Shown one piece after another: positions 46,001 to 56,078 of a stretch of DNA of 64,000 nt. How positions within the stretch are numbered: position 1 is the stretch's first letter; every line of letters starts with the position of its first letter. The DNA comes from Siphonodentalium dalli (taxonomy: Eukaryota; Mollusca; Scaphopoda; Gadilida; Siphonodentaliidae). The stretch is taken from assembly GCA_032622095.1 (NCBI GenBank), contig CP136061.1:236669815-236733814 (forward strand), given 5' to 3'. The notes below the pieces were generated by a model. The model was given only the letters and a program-made list of their open reading frames with translations, had not been told where the DNA came from and ran no database searches. The translations under genes and the position numbers were made by a program.

Positions 46001-47891
46001 GAATGTAAACACATGCTCAAAGGTGGCTATTTAGAACCAGGCTACAGCTGTTTTATCGATTGTGTGCAAAAGAGTTGTCGCTCATTAGTATTGACTTTGA
46101 GCAGGTGAAATTGAAAAATGGAATAGAATAAGGGCAATAACTTTCGGCTCTCAACATTTGGAATATCTAACAAGAGGAATTTTACAAATTTCGCCATGAA
46201 TCTAAAAACATACAGGGCACTGATTTATGTATCGAATGTTTGATGCAGGCAGTGCCAAACACAAACAAAAACTATGAACTAGCTGACCTGTGACTACGAG
46301 GCAAAAAGTAGTTCTGATGTCAAAAAGTATGTTATGGGCACAAACTTTGTCAAAAAATGCAATGTTATCGACATCTCAGTTCAAAACACCCATTCTGGCT
46401 GAAGAAATGGAAGCAGTAGACACAAATAAGACATTATACAGTTGTCGCCAGCTGTACATGGAGATATTGAGATTTGTCACCCGCTCGAGAATGGAATATC
46501 TTTATACAGTAATGCCCTAAGTAATCGACTCCTTAACCACAGCAGAATTATGGGTAACTTTTCAGGATTCAGCCATATTTCCGACTAAATCCTGAAAAGT
46601 TACCCATAATTCTGCTGTGGTTAAGGAGTCGATATAAAAGGACATTACTGTACCTTTGCTCTTGCCTCAGCCATTTTGAATGCGTGGTACTCACCAACCC
46701 CTCAAATCCATGTGATTCCCCACCGCGGTTTTGTCAAATGTAAGGCACGTAATTGTTCAAAGGTAGCTAGTGAAAGCACCTTGCAGACAAAGTGTAAGAG
46801 GAAATAAAACTGTGATTCTAATAATTCACAATAAAAAATGTACATTACATTGCTATCAGCATGTCGGGGATCTATTATTGGTCTTAATACATGTACTCAG
46901 ATAATGCCAGATTAATTGAAAAGGTTTGATGCCTGTGTAAATGATGAAAAAGTTTACACAATAGATCTTATGCGTTAAACGAGTGAATGTGATGAAGGGC
47001 CAGTAGGCCAATGTCACAAAAGTACCAACAACAAATCAGGGCTTAAAATCTGATTAGAATCAGAATCATGATTCTTAGTTTGATTCTCGTAAAAGAAGCT
47101 GATTCCTGTAGAAATGTTATATTTGCTTCTCGCAAAATGATATAGATTTTAAGGCCTGTAAATAGTATACAGAATACATATTGTAATGGGACCAGAATGG
47201 AAATTGTTACAATACTCACAGAGGCTGTAGATTAATGTATTGGTATTTTGCTAATTGAAAATGGTGGTCAATGGTAACTTTTAGTGTTCCATAATCCACT
47301 ATATCTTTACTTCCATCTGTTTGCATTGGAAAATATCTTTCATATAATTTCAGAACAGATGATTGCATTCAGCGGCTGTTGCAAGTAAGAAGTAATTGGA
47401 CCCTTGCTGAGAGTGCTAATGTCACATGGCTACCATGCCCACCAAATGTCGATTCTGCCATCGCAGAATGCCAAAAAATCAACTCCAGCATTTCAAAGAC
47501 ACTTAATAAAAAAACCTTATACGATGCTGTTCGCAGTAAGAATTTAGCTCCCATATATAGACTTGCACGCTTGAGGGATTGGGCACAAACCTTCTGGTTT
47601 GAACCAAATGACTGCGCAGGCCTGTACACATCCTCAACTATTAAGTTGATGTCATACCAGTGGAAGATATACGAAGAGATTTATTTGCATTATGATCCAA
47701 ATTTGTATAGCTTCCCAGCACCCGGGAGATTTTCATTTCCTAATGAAACGGAATCCAACGCCAGCATTTTGCATCTTCCAGAATTTACACTAAAAGGTAA
47801 TGGTATCTACAGAATCCAGTTGGTTGCAGAATGGCAGTATGGAAACAAGAAACACACTTTCGACACATATGTGAGTGATACTTACTATTAA
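33957..47891 (+). CDS. predicted secreted glycoprotein, unknown family, three exons (287 aa)
   Basis: Model: exons 33957-34059, 36642-36864 and 47354-47891 (TAA). Total 864 nt with matching phases at both junctions (1, then 2). Residues 1-34 form a signal-peptide-like stretch: a Lys/His n-region, then a hydrophobic core CCLLIYIFFFISV, with likely cleavage near 32-35. The mature part has four cysteines (113, 137, 148, 196), enough for two disulphides, and N-glycosylation sequons at 123, 131, 152, 239 and 244. It is rich in Tyr, Trp and Pro, has no later transmembrane segment and ends in a Tyr-rich tail. The C-terminal third (FTLKGNGIYRIQLVAEW) looks like beta strands of an extracellular sandwich. 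I do not recognise the family. Exon 1 is the least certain part; Met13 (33993) is an alternative start. Introns of 2.6 and 10.5 kb are filled with transposons. Confidence 0.6.
34545..34745. mobile_element. relic of Helentron-like array (TATACC family)
   Basis: GTACCTGCGATTATGA, TTGGAGTTATCACCCTTTTT, CGACTTGGAA, GCAACATGCATAATTTTGTC and CGAGCTT occur in the order found at 54480-54930. Confidence 0.65.
34876..35040. repeat. two 83-bp direct repeats
   Basis: GCAGAGTGGATTAAACTTTC to GATCGTGGCATAAAC occurs twice with few changes; first GCAG at 34879, second at 34962. Confidence 0.88.
35044..35185. repeat. ~142-bp hairpin
   Basis: Arms of about 62 bp (AATTTAATCCACTCGTGGGA / TCCCACAAGTGGATTAAATT; CGATTTACACCAC / GTGGTGTAAATCG) with a ~14-base loop. 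It lies in intron 1 of the secreted-protein gene. Confidence 0.9.
35297..36369. mobile_element. hAT-like element, TAGGGTCCTGCGAAT ends, uninterrupted copy
   Basis: Perfect 8-bp TSD ATTTTAAA (35289-35296, 36370-36377). TIR TAGGGTCCTGCGAAT against TAGGCTCCTGCGAAT. Both ends carry ATCGAATCGAAT arrays. 1,073 bp; no transposase recognised. Confidence 0.88.
36642..36864 (+). CDS. secreted protein exon 2 (residues 36-108)
   Basis: 223 bp between CATTTTCAG and GTGAGA, open in one frame and encoding a well-mixed sequence (LLDSHQDKYGHYYAIETWN). Composition and codon use are protein-like, unlike the surrounding repeats. It ends with two bases of an Arg codon, completed by exon 3. Confidence 0.72.
36885..37027. 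repeat. ~45-bp tandem repeat after exon 2
   Basis: Three units of GTAGTTACCTTATTAATCC type with CCTTACTAAA spacers. Confidence 0.8.
37350..37443. repeat. 16-bp minisatellite CTATTCCGAAGGTTCG
   Basis: Six contiguous units with a C/A alternation at one position. Confidence 0.93.
37901..39876. mobile_element. Helentron-like array, 3' truncated, with a nested element
   Basis: 5' end TAGCTCAACTTACTTGTAAG then TTTGAGCTATTGCCATGG; units with AACATGGCCGC, GGGCTACAGGTCGTAC and ATCATGAAATTTGTC. Interrupted by 38258-39591 and cut at about 39876 where a palindromic repeat begins. Confidence 0.82.
38258..39591. mobile_element. 1,334-bp TIR element with 9-bp TSD inside the array
   Basis: GGCCGCCAG flanks both sides (38249-38257, 39592-39600). 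TIR: left TAGTCCAAGTCTTCTCGTAC, right inverted TAGTCAAAGTCTTCTCGTAC, both continuing TAAAACCAGCT. Removing it restores the array unit. 9-bp TSD fits MULE-like elements; an 8-bp hAT reading is possible. Its open frames (38723-39223) are unrecognised. Confidence 0.85.
39877..40070. repeat. palindromic-repeat copy
   Basis: AATGAGATCCCAGAAGGCGA, GATGCTAACCCACTGTGC, then CTTTCTGGGGACCTCATTCT: same family as 5225-5320. Confidence 0.75.
40775..43764. mobile_element. hAT-like element, second copy, enlarged by a Helentron-like insertion
   Basis: Ends as at 35297 (TAGGGTCCTGCGAATTGGAG, right CTCAGGACCCTA); 8-bp TSD CTGTAGAG (40767-40774) against CTCTAGAG (43765-43772), one mismatch. The interior matches copy 1 except for an inserted 1.6-kb array. 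Confidence 0.85.
41945..43533. mobile_element. Helentron-like array, complete copy, ~160-bp units
   Basis: 5' end TAGCTCAACTTTACTTTGTA then AAGTTTGAGCTATTGCCATG; about nine units; 3' end GTTGAGCTACAGTGTCATTG then ACACTTTCAT. TAGCTCAAC at the start and GTTGAGCTA near the end are inverse, and GTGTCATTGACAC forms a terminal hairpin, as in Helentron/HINE elements. Confidence 0.85.
44225..44605. repeat. palindromic-repeat copies (two)
   Basis: GCAGAATGAGATCCCCAGAC, then CAGGTCCCCAGAAGGTGAAT and CTACCCTCTAGGGACCCCAT; diverged. Confidence 0.65.
44618..44800. mobile_element. TA MITE, copy 4, right end lost
   Basis: TA then CAGTAATGCCCTAATTAATC; the inverted arm returns to TTACCCATAAT, then breaks. 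A hAT-like element starts 10 bp on. Confidence 0.78.
44811..45875. mobile_element. hAT-like element, GGACCGG-rich ends
   Basis: Perfect 8-bp TSD ATAAACAT (44803-44810, 45876-45883). TIR TATTGATGCGGACC and, inverted, TAGTGATGCGGATC. Each end has a ~130-bp array of GGACCGG/CCGGTCC words. 1,065 bp; no transposase. Confidence 0.88.
45884..46506. other. intron 2 of the secreted-protein gene, no feature
   Basis: No repeat or exon recognised. Confidence 0.5.
46507..46650. mobile_element. TA MITE, copy 5
   Basis: TA at 46505-46506 and 46651-46652; CAGTAATGCCCTAAGTAATC and CAGTAATGTCCTTTTATATC (inverted) ends; arms share ACCACAGCAGAATTATGGGT. Confidence 0.87.
46653..47353. other. intron sequence, nothing recognised
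   Basis: AT-rich up to the exon 3 acceptor. Confidence 0.5.
47354..47891 (+). CDS. secreted protein exon 3 (residues 109-287) and stop
   Basis: 538 bp after TATAATTTCAG, open for 178 codons to TAA. It holds all four mature cysteines and all five sequons. It is the longest uninterrupted protein-like frame in the right half of the window and does not overlap any repeat I can see. Confidence 0.8.
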
Positions 47892-48190
47892 AGACTGTGT
47901 ATCTCTTCTCTGAACTTTCTGTATAGTTTTGGGGGGATACAACAGGGGGTGGGTGATGAGTGTTCCGGAAACTATTCCAGGATACAAGGTTGAATATTTA
48001 ATTTTTTTTATTTTTGGAACCCACCACCATGGGACACAAGTTCTTTTCCTCTCCGACACCCACCCTTCCAACATAAGTTGTTTCCAAGTCAAATGGTGAC
48101 CCATTCCCAAAGGATACGACAGACATATATGTGAAATGTTTTAAATTGTAACCATGTGGATGAAATGCCAATCATGTTAGTGGAGTAGAT

Positions 48191-49518
48191 TAGAGATGGG
48201 CGGTACTCGGTATTTACCGTGCAGTATCGGTATCGGCGTATTACCGATTTACCGTACCGAATCAAAACTAAAAATACCGTATTTTCGGTAATGAAATTAT
48301 TAATGTGTTGCCAACTTATGTGTGTGACCTTGTCACCGCGGCCGTGACATGAATTGCATGACCGGTTAACCGTAAGCAACGAGAATCAGATAATTATGAT
48401 AACTCGGTGTAACAATTAAGTCGGTACTACATGTATTAGTAAATTTAGTCTATTGCAACGTTGTTACGTCAAGGGCACAGCTGGCCGTCGCCATCTTCGA
48501 TCTTTACGACATATTAATGACATTATGTAACTAACATCATGATGTTTGGCTACTCATAGCTGGAGCGTTATGTGTCAATTTCGGTATCCGTGCAAACTGG
48601 AAAATGCGTGGGCAACTCGGTACAGGCTGCAAGTCTATAATCCGTGTCCAAGTTGGACTCGAAGCATGTGTTATGGAGGGCCCCCATGCACAACAAATTG
48701 AAACCCCCACAGGTTACTTTATAATTAGACGGTGATGCAATAGCGACTTGATATACACATTGCAAATTATTTGATACAACCTGATCTTGTCAATTGCAAA
48801 TCTTCTTGGCAAGTTGTGCACATGTATGTCAGTACATATATATGTATATCCTACTACAAATTACTTTATTAAACATAATACTTACCGGTATATTATGCAT
48901 ATGTGCCTATATCTGACCAAAAAAGATCGTGTGATAACTTAAATTAACACTTGGGCACCATGTGCTAATTGCATGCTATAAACAAGAGGGACTCTTATAT
49001 ATATGGATGGTATATAACCGCATATTACGCTGCAGGGAGGAGAATATGAACAACCCGCAGTTCAAAAATTGCCATGGTTTGCCCATTTTCATGACATCGC
49101 GCGAACGTTCATAATTTGTGAATTGTGATCACTGATTACTACTCACAATTCTATTCACTCACGGAAATGTTACGAAAATCAAATTGACACGAAAAAATAT
49201 TGTAGTCATGCTCTTATTCTTTTCGAAAGCAGTGCGAAGGCATGCATGTAAATCATCAAAGAGATGTGTGAATATCACTTAATTGTGTAGGTCATTTTGT
49301 TGCCTAATTTAGCTGTTGTCACGAATGTAGTAAATCCGTGAACTGCGCATATATAAATGTATATTGTTCAGTTAAAAACTTGAATTACCGCAATTTACCG
49401 GGAATATCTACTCTGGTCTTATAATTTAATAGCAATACCGATTACTGTACCGTTAACGAGGTAAATCGACGAAAATTTACCGATACCGAGATTGAAATTT
49501 CAATACCACCCATCTCTA
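48191..49518. mobile_element. hAT-like element, TAGAGATGGGCGGTA ends
   Basis: TIR TAGAGATGGGCGGTA / inverted TAGAGATGGGTGGTA; TSD GAGTAGAT (48183-48190) against AAGTAGAT (49519-49526), one mismatch. Both subterminal regions are rich in TACCG/CGGTA words. 1,328 bp; no transposase. Confidence 0.85.
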
Positions 49519-49595
49519 AAGTAGATTAAGTAAAATTTTCAAGGCAATTGTTCAAATTGTGATTAAAGCATGAAACTTTGCACATATTCACATAC

Positions 49596-52500
49596 TTATT
49601 GTCCGCCGACCCAACGGGTTCGGAGGACTATTATAATCAACACATGCGTGCGTGCGTCCGAGGTTTCCGGATGATAACTTTAGTTAGAGTGAACCATATT
49701 AAATTAAATTTGGTATGTGGGTTTATTAGCAGAAAAGACAGGTCAAGTTCGATTCTGGTTCCGTCCGCCAATTTTCACCAGAGTTATGCCCCTTTTTTTA
49801 CTTAGAAAACGCCTGAAAGTTGGTTTCCGGATGATAACTTTAGTAGAGTTAATCGGATTCAAACCAAATTTGGTATATTACTTTCTCCCAGCAAAACACA
49901 GGTCAAGTTCGAACTTGGGTTCTGCCCGACCATTTTTGGCAGAGTTATGCCCCTTTTTCAACATAGAAAATTCAGTTTTTCTTCTGTTTTTTGGTTTCCG
50001 GATGATAACTTGATTTTGGATTGTTTATATGCAAAACCCGTTTTTTTGTGGATTACTTATATCAAAATACAGCTCAAGTTCGAATTTTGTGAGAGTTATG
50101 GCCCTTCTTTGTCCGCCGACCCGACATATAAAACCCCAAAAGTTGGTGTCCGAATGATAACTTTATTAGAGTTAATCAGATTTAAACCAAATTTGGTATG
50201 TGTCTTTCTCCCAGCAAAACACAGGTCAAGTTCGAATTCGGGTTCTGCCCGCCAATTTTCACCAGAGTTATGTCCCTTTTTGACTTAGAAATTTTGCCAA
50301 TTTGAGGTTTCCTGATGATAACTTTACTAAATGTGTACTGAATGAAATTAAATTTGGTATGTAGGTTTACTAGCACTAAAGACAGGTTTTTATGCGCAAA
50401 CAACGGTCGTATCAAGCCTACACTTAGAGGCGGACATGAGGTCTACCGACCTTTTATTCATATTAGATATGGAGCCATGCTGAAATTTCACTTTAACCCC
50501 TCCTTTAAGGGGTTTTCCGAATTTAAAGAGCGTTTCGTGATTATAAAATTTATTAAATGTCGGAATTAATCTTATCTTGAAACATGCGATTTAAAATTAG
50601 GCATGACTCTTGACAGATATAATGCCACATTTTTGTCCCCCGAAATATTTTTTTCGGGTGGCTATTAAAATAGCCAGTGACCGTGCGTCAGTCCGGAAAT
50701 GGTTTCCAGATGATAACTTTAGTTTCGGTTATTAGATCAAAAGCAATTTTCATAGGTGAGTTTATCAGACCAAAATACAGGTCATGTTCGAATATGGGTT
50801 TGCTCCGCCCATTTTTGCGAGTGTTATGGCCCTTTTTTTACTTAGAATATTGTAAATTTCTGGTTTCCGGATGATAACTTCAGTTTGTGTGATCATATCT
50901 GATCCAAATTTGGAATGTGCATTTATCAGCTCGAAATACAGGTCAAGTTCGAATATGGGTACAATCCACCCACTTTGTAAAGTTTGAGCTACTGCCATGG
51001 CTTTGTCGTCCGTCGTCCGTGTGTACGTAAGGCGTCAACAATACAGGTTACAGGTCGTACCTTTGGTCGGATCATTATGAAATTTGTCATAGCTGTTGAC
51101 ATCAACATTTAGACCAGAATGATTAATTTTGGGGTCATTCGGAAAAAAAACATGGCCGCCAGCGGCCATCTTGGATTTCAAAATTCAATCCATTAGCACG
51201 GGCTACAGGCTGTATTGTTTGTCTGATCGTCATGAAATTTGTGATGGATGTTAATATTGACATGTAGATGGGAACGAGTCATTTTGGGGTCATTCGGACA
51301 AAAAACATGGCCGCCAGCAGCCATCTTGAATTTTACTCTTTGTATGACTAAATTCTTTAGCACGGGCTACAGGTCGTACTTTTAGTCTGATCATCATAAA
51401 ATTTGTCATTAAAGTTAATAATGACATGTAGATGGGAACGAGTCATTTTGGGGTCATTCGGCCAAAAAACATGGCCACCAGCAGCCATCTTGGATTTTAC
51501 TCTTTGTATGACTAAATCTTTAGCACGGGCTACAGGTCGTACCTTTAGTCTGATCATCATAAAATTTGTCATGGCTGTTGAAATTGTTATGTAGATGGGA
51601 ACGAGTCATTTTGGGGTCATTCGGACGAAAAACATGGCTGCCAGCAGCCATCTTGGATTTCAAAATTTAATCCATTAGCACGGGCTACAGGTTGTACTGT
51701 TCATCTGATCATCATGAAATTTGTCATGGATGTTAATATTGACTTGTAGAGGGGAACGAGTCACTTTGGTGTCAATCGGCCAAAAAACATGGCCGCCAGC
51801 AGCCATCTTGGATTTTACTCTTTGCATGACTAAATTCTTTGGCACGGGCTACATGTCGTACTGTTCATCTGATCATTATGAAATTTGTCATGGATGTTAA
51901 CAATGACATGTAGATGGGAACAAGTAATTTTCGGGTCATTCGGCAAAAAAACAATGGCCACTAGTGGCCATCTTGGATTTCAAAATTCAATCCATTAGCA
52001 CGGGCTACAGGTCGTACTGTTTGTCTGATCATCATGAAATTTGTCACGGATGTTAACAATGACATGTAAATGGGAACGGGTCTTTTTGGGTCATTCGGCC
52101 AAAAAACATGACCGCCAGCAGCCATCTTGTATTTTACTCTTTACACAACTAAATCCTTTGACACATGCTACAGGTCGTATCTTTTTTCGGATCATCATGC
52201 AATTTGTGATGGATGTTAACGTTGACATGTAAATGGGAACAAGTCTTTTTGGGGTCATTCGGCAAAAAAACATGGCTGCCAGCGGCCATATTGGATTTTA
52301 CTAGGCCTTTCAACTTTCCACATTCCTAATCACTCCATTGACTGTAACACATGAAATTATTCCCTTTCCAAGTTGAGCTACAGTGTCATTGACACTTTCA
52401 TTGTGAGAGTTATGGCCCTTTTATGACTTAGAATCCTATCAATTTCTGGTTTCCAGATGATAACTTTAGTTTTTGTGATCATATCTGAATCAAATTTGGT

Positions 52501-52660
52501 ATATGAGTTTATCAGCTCGAAATACAGATCAAGTTCGAATATGGGTACGGTCCACCCATTTTGTTCTGAAATTTAGTATCGGATTTAGGGTCCTTGTTAT
52601 TTTTTTTCAGAAAAGCTGATGCCCCCAATGAAGCCACTTTTTCGGGGGACACTGTTTAAT
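49596..52660. mobile_element. second Helentron-like family (TTCCGGATGATAACT units), interrupted
   Basis: The 5' end is a hairpin (GTCCGCCGACCC / GGGTTCGGAGGAC). Units of about 150-180 bp carry TTTCCGGATGATAACTTTAG, AAATTTGGTATGTG, ACAGGTCAAGTTCGAA and GAGTTATGCCCCTTTTT. The array resumes at 52402 after the nested element. A second 5'-like hairpin (GTCCCCCGAAA / TTTCGGG) at about 50635 suggests two elements in a row. Confidence 0.72.
50972..52401. mobile_element. TAGCTCAAC-family Helentron-like array nested in the second family
   Basis: Starts ACTTTGTAAAGTTTGAGCTA (outermost 5' bases lost), about eight units, ends ACACTTTCAT. The host reads on from CCACCCA to TGTGAGAGTTATGG, so the insertion is inside a host unit at a T-rich point. 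Confidence 0.82.
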
Positions 52661-52812
52661 AGGGTAAAATTGGAACTCCCCGTCCAAGATGGCCATCAAA
52701 ATGGCAGCTGAAAGAGGAAAATTGATATTTTTTCACCAATATCTTCTAGATCTGCTTCTCCTGTATGGATCTGGTTTGGAAATGTGACTGTATATGGTAT
52801 TGTCTGTGTAAC

Positions 52813-53208
52813 GTTATCATTGGAGCATTATATACAACTTATTCCATATTATATACCATTTGAAAGAGGAAGCTCCAAAACATTGTATTATCAACTGATC
52901 CGGTAGAATAAACTGCAAACATATTGTTTTGTCGAGGTACGTACTGATGTGTGTTCTGTGATTAATTTTGATCCCAACTGTACCATAAAGTCTACCATTC
53001 TCAATGGAAGGAGAATAACTCTATCTCTTAGTTTGAATTCTGATGCATTCTGGGTTGACAAGGGGGGAAGTCTTGGAATGAATCTGATAATCTCTATCAC
53101 TTGGTGGACACTCCAAGGCCACAGCTGTTCTGTATTCTTCCAAATGGTATATAATATAGGATATGTTGTGTATAATGTAATCTGGTCATTCGAAAATTAA
53201 GTGGGCCT
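52813..53208. mobile_element. diverged TTAA TIR element (33101 family)
   Basis: TTATATACAACTTATTCCAT at left, inverted GGATATGTTGTGTATAATGT at right, ending AAAATTAAGTGGGCCT then TTAA (53209-53212). Left outer end not found. Confidence 0.68.
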
Positions 53209-53212
53209 TTAA

Positions 53213-53924
53213 ACAGAACTTGGTATGAAATTTCACCAAAAATCACTGTTAGGATTCTTGTCATATTTCAACAAGAAATTGACAGAATTGCGCACACTAA
53301 GTCAGGCATACAATTACTTATGAATATTTGAACTCAATGGAACAAAAATTGTCACTTTGTCTGAAAATGGCTGCCAAAATGGCAGCCAAATCCTGGAAAA
53401 TGGTAAATATTGCCCATCATGCCATGTAATCGCTTACAAGTTGTGATTGATGAATACAATTGGCTATACTGTCTTATATACATTTAATTCTAACATTTCT
53501 GATGCACACTGGTTAAGTGTTACTAATGTAACCACTGACATGAGAATTATTTGATTTTTATATCACAAACTTGACAACAATATTGGCAAAAATTGACTTT
53601 TCAGGTTTGGATATTTATTCAAGTAAATGGAACTATCTTCAGAATACAAGATGTTTATTGTTTTTGATCTGTCTTAATAATTGCGTCATACTAGTGTGTT
53701 TTTATACAAAATTACTCAAGATGGCTTCCAAAATGGCAACCACATTCGATAAAATGTTTTTTTTTTATCACATATATCCTGAGCAGTATTCTCTGTTCCC
53801 AAGAGTTAGCAAAAAAATTGTAACTCACTTGGTTATTAACCATGTTACTTAATCTATTGACTGCATGTTTCATTCTCGTTGTCATTTTAAATGATGTACT
53901 GTAGTATGGAATTTTGCCACTATA
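53213..53924. other. intergenic, no feature
   Basis: AT-rich with scattered AAAATGGC words; open frames here (53571-53852) are not supported. Confidence 0.5.
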
Positions 53925-54334
53925 TATATACAATGGGTGACTGTATGGTCATGTGTGAGGTGAATAGCTATACAAGGATTATTTGTATGGTTAATAAGTG
54001 GTGTATGTGTATACTGATAGTAGCTGTATGTTCATCTGTGTGTTGTTTATGTATATATAGAGTGACTGTATGGTCATTTGTGGGATATACAGGCGTACCT
54101 TGGGAGACTATTGTCATGGATGGGTGTAAATTTATACATATGTTGGCTGTATGATCACTTGTGGGACTGTGGGTATATGAATAAATAGGGAGTGGGGAGT
54201 TATTGTATGCTTATGTGAATGCATATAGGTGTACATGAAATGACAGTATGGTCATGATTGTCATTCATGCATACCTGGAGTATAGCTGGATTGTCATTGG
54301 TGGCGTGTGGGTATATAAGATAAGATCAGATTTT

Positions 54335-55081
54335 ATTATACCACCCCGCAACGAAGTTAGTATACTGGAGTCAGCTTGTCCGTCCGTCGTCCATCCGCGG
54401 ACACAAATTTGTCCGGAGTTTTTCTCAGTCGTTTTTTGATCAATTTCCGTGAAACTTGGCACAGACTTCAATCACCATGGGAACCTGGCACCTGCGATTA
54501 TGACGTCTGTATGACTTTTTTTGGTGGAGTTATCCTCCTTTTTCGCAACATGTATACTTTTGTCCGAGCTTTTATTCCTACATTTTTCGGTCAATTTTTT
54601 TAAAACGTGGCACAGATATTTAGTACCATGGGAACTTGTGCACCTGCGATTATGACATCTGTCCGACATTTTTTGGTGGAGTTATCCCCCTTTTTTTACT
54701 TAGAAACTTTTTGTGCAACATGCATAATTTTGTCCGAGATTTTATTCCTACATTTTTCGGTCAATGTTTTTTAATCTTGCCACTGATATTTAGTACCATG
54801 GGAACCTGTGCACCTGTGATTATGACGTCTGTCCGACATTTTTTGTGTGGAGTTATTCCCCTTTTTCGACTTAGAATCTTTTTCGCAACATACATAATTT
54901 TGTCCAAGCTTTTATTCCTACACTTTTCGGTCAATAGGTTTAAGATTAGGGTTATGGTTGTACACCTGCAATGGGAAATGTTATTTTATTATTTTAACTA
55001 AATGTTTACTGACATGTGAAACATCTTAGTATTTTAAAAACACGGGGGTATCCGAAGTCCCATTGGGACAGTCACACCTCT
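54335..55081. mobile_element. Helentron-like element, TATACC family
   Basis: Begins ATTATACCACCCCGCAACGA (inverted-repeat 5' end with TAGTATACTGG). Three units with ACCTGCGATTATGACGTCTG and TTTTGTCCGAGCTTTTATTC. Ends with hairpin GTCCCATTGGGAC then AGTCACACCTCT. Confidence 0.75.
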
Positions 55082-56078
55082 AATTGTCACAACTTCAACA
55101 TTGAAGGTTAACATAAAACAGAAATGAAACATATATATGAAGTGCCCTTGTGGTCATGGTTGTGTGTGTGATGCATCTCTGTCGTGGCTGTATTATTATT
55201 GGTGGATGTATATAGGTATACAGAGAATAGCTGTATGATCATGGATGGGGTCATTATACCCCCACTTTCGAAGAAAATGGGGGGTATACTGGATTGACTG
55301 CGTCTGTCCGTCACGCTTTCTCCCTCTGTGTGTCTGTCCGTCCGTTCGTCTGTCCGGCCTATTAACTCGAACAACTATTAACCAATTTCAATAATTTTTT
55401 GTATGCAATCTCCTTAGGACTGCCTCTCCGCATGATGCTAATTGCGGTTCGGTCCGGCTTTTTAAAAAAAAGTTACGCCTCATTTTCGACTTAAAAAATT
55501 TCTCACTTTTTCGGTTTCCGGATGATATCTGAAGTTTGGATCATTTAACTGCAAATACCGTTTTTTGTAGATCAGTCATATCAAGATACAGGTTGAGTTC
55601 GAATTTGAGTTTGACCAGATGATTTTTTCTAGAGTAATGGACTTTTTTCGACTTAGAAAATTCAATTTTCCTTCTTTTTTTTTGGTTTCCAGATGATAAC
55701 TAAAGTTTGGACTGTTCAATTGAAAATTCCGTTTTTGTGTGAGTCAAAATACAGGTCAAGTTCGAATTTGAGTTTGATCCGATGATTTTTCTCAGAGTTA
55801 TGGGCTTTTCGACTTAGAAAATTCAATTTTTTCTACTTTTTTCTTTTGTTTCCGGATGATAACTCAAGTTTGGATTGTTTAATTGGAAATTCTGTTTTCA
55901 TATCAAAATACAGGTCAAGTTCGAATTTGAGTTTGATCCAATGATTTTTCCCAAAGTTATGGGCCTTTTGACTTTGATTTTTTTTTTTATAATTTTCTGT
56001 TTTTCTGTATGAGGGTACCTTCATGGTGTAATCAACTCCTCCTACAGTTTTGATCGTAGATATTTTAAACTTCCTTTT

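Noticed and set aside
49578-50569. Series of plus-strand frames with repeated FRMITL peptides as a repeat protein
   Set aside because: They are translations of the GATGATAACT tandem units; frames shift between units and no start or splice logic exists.
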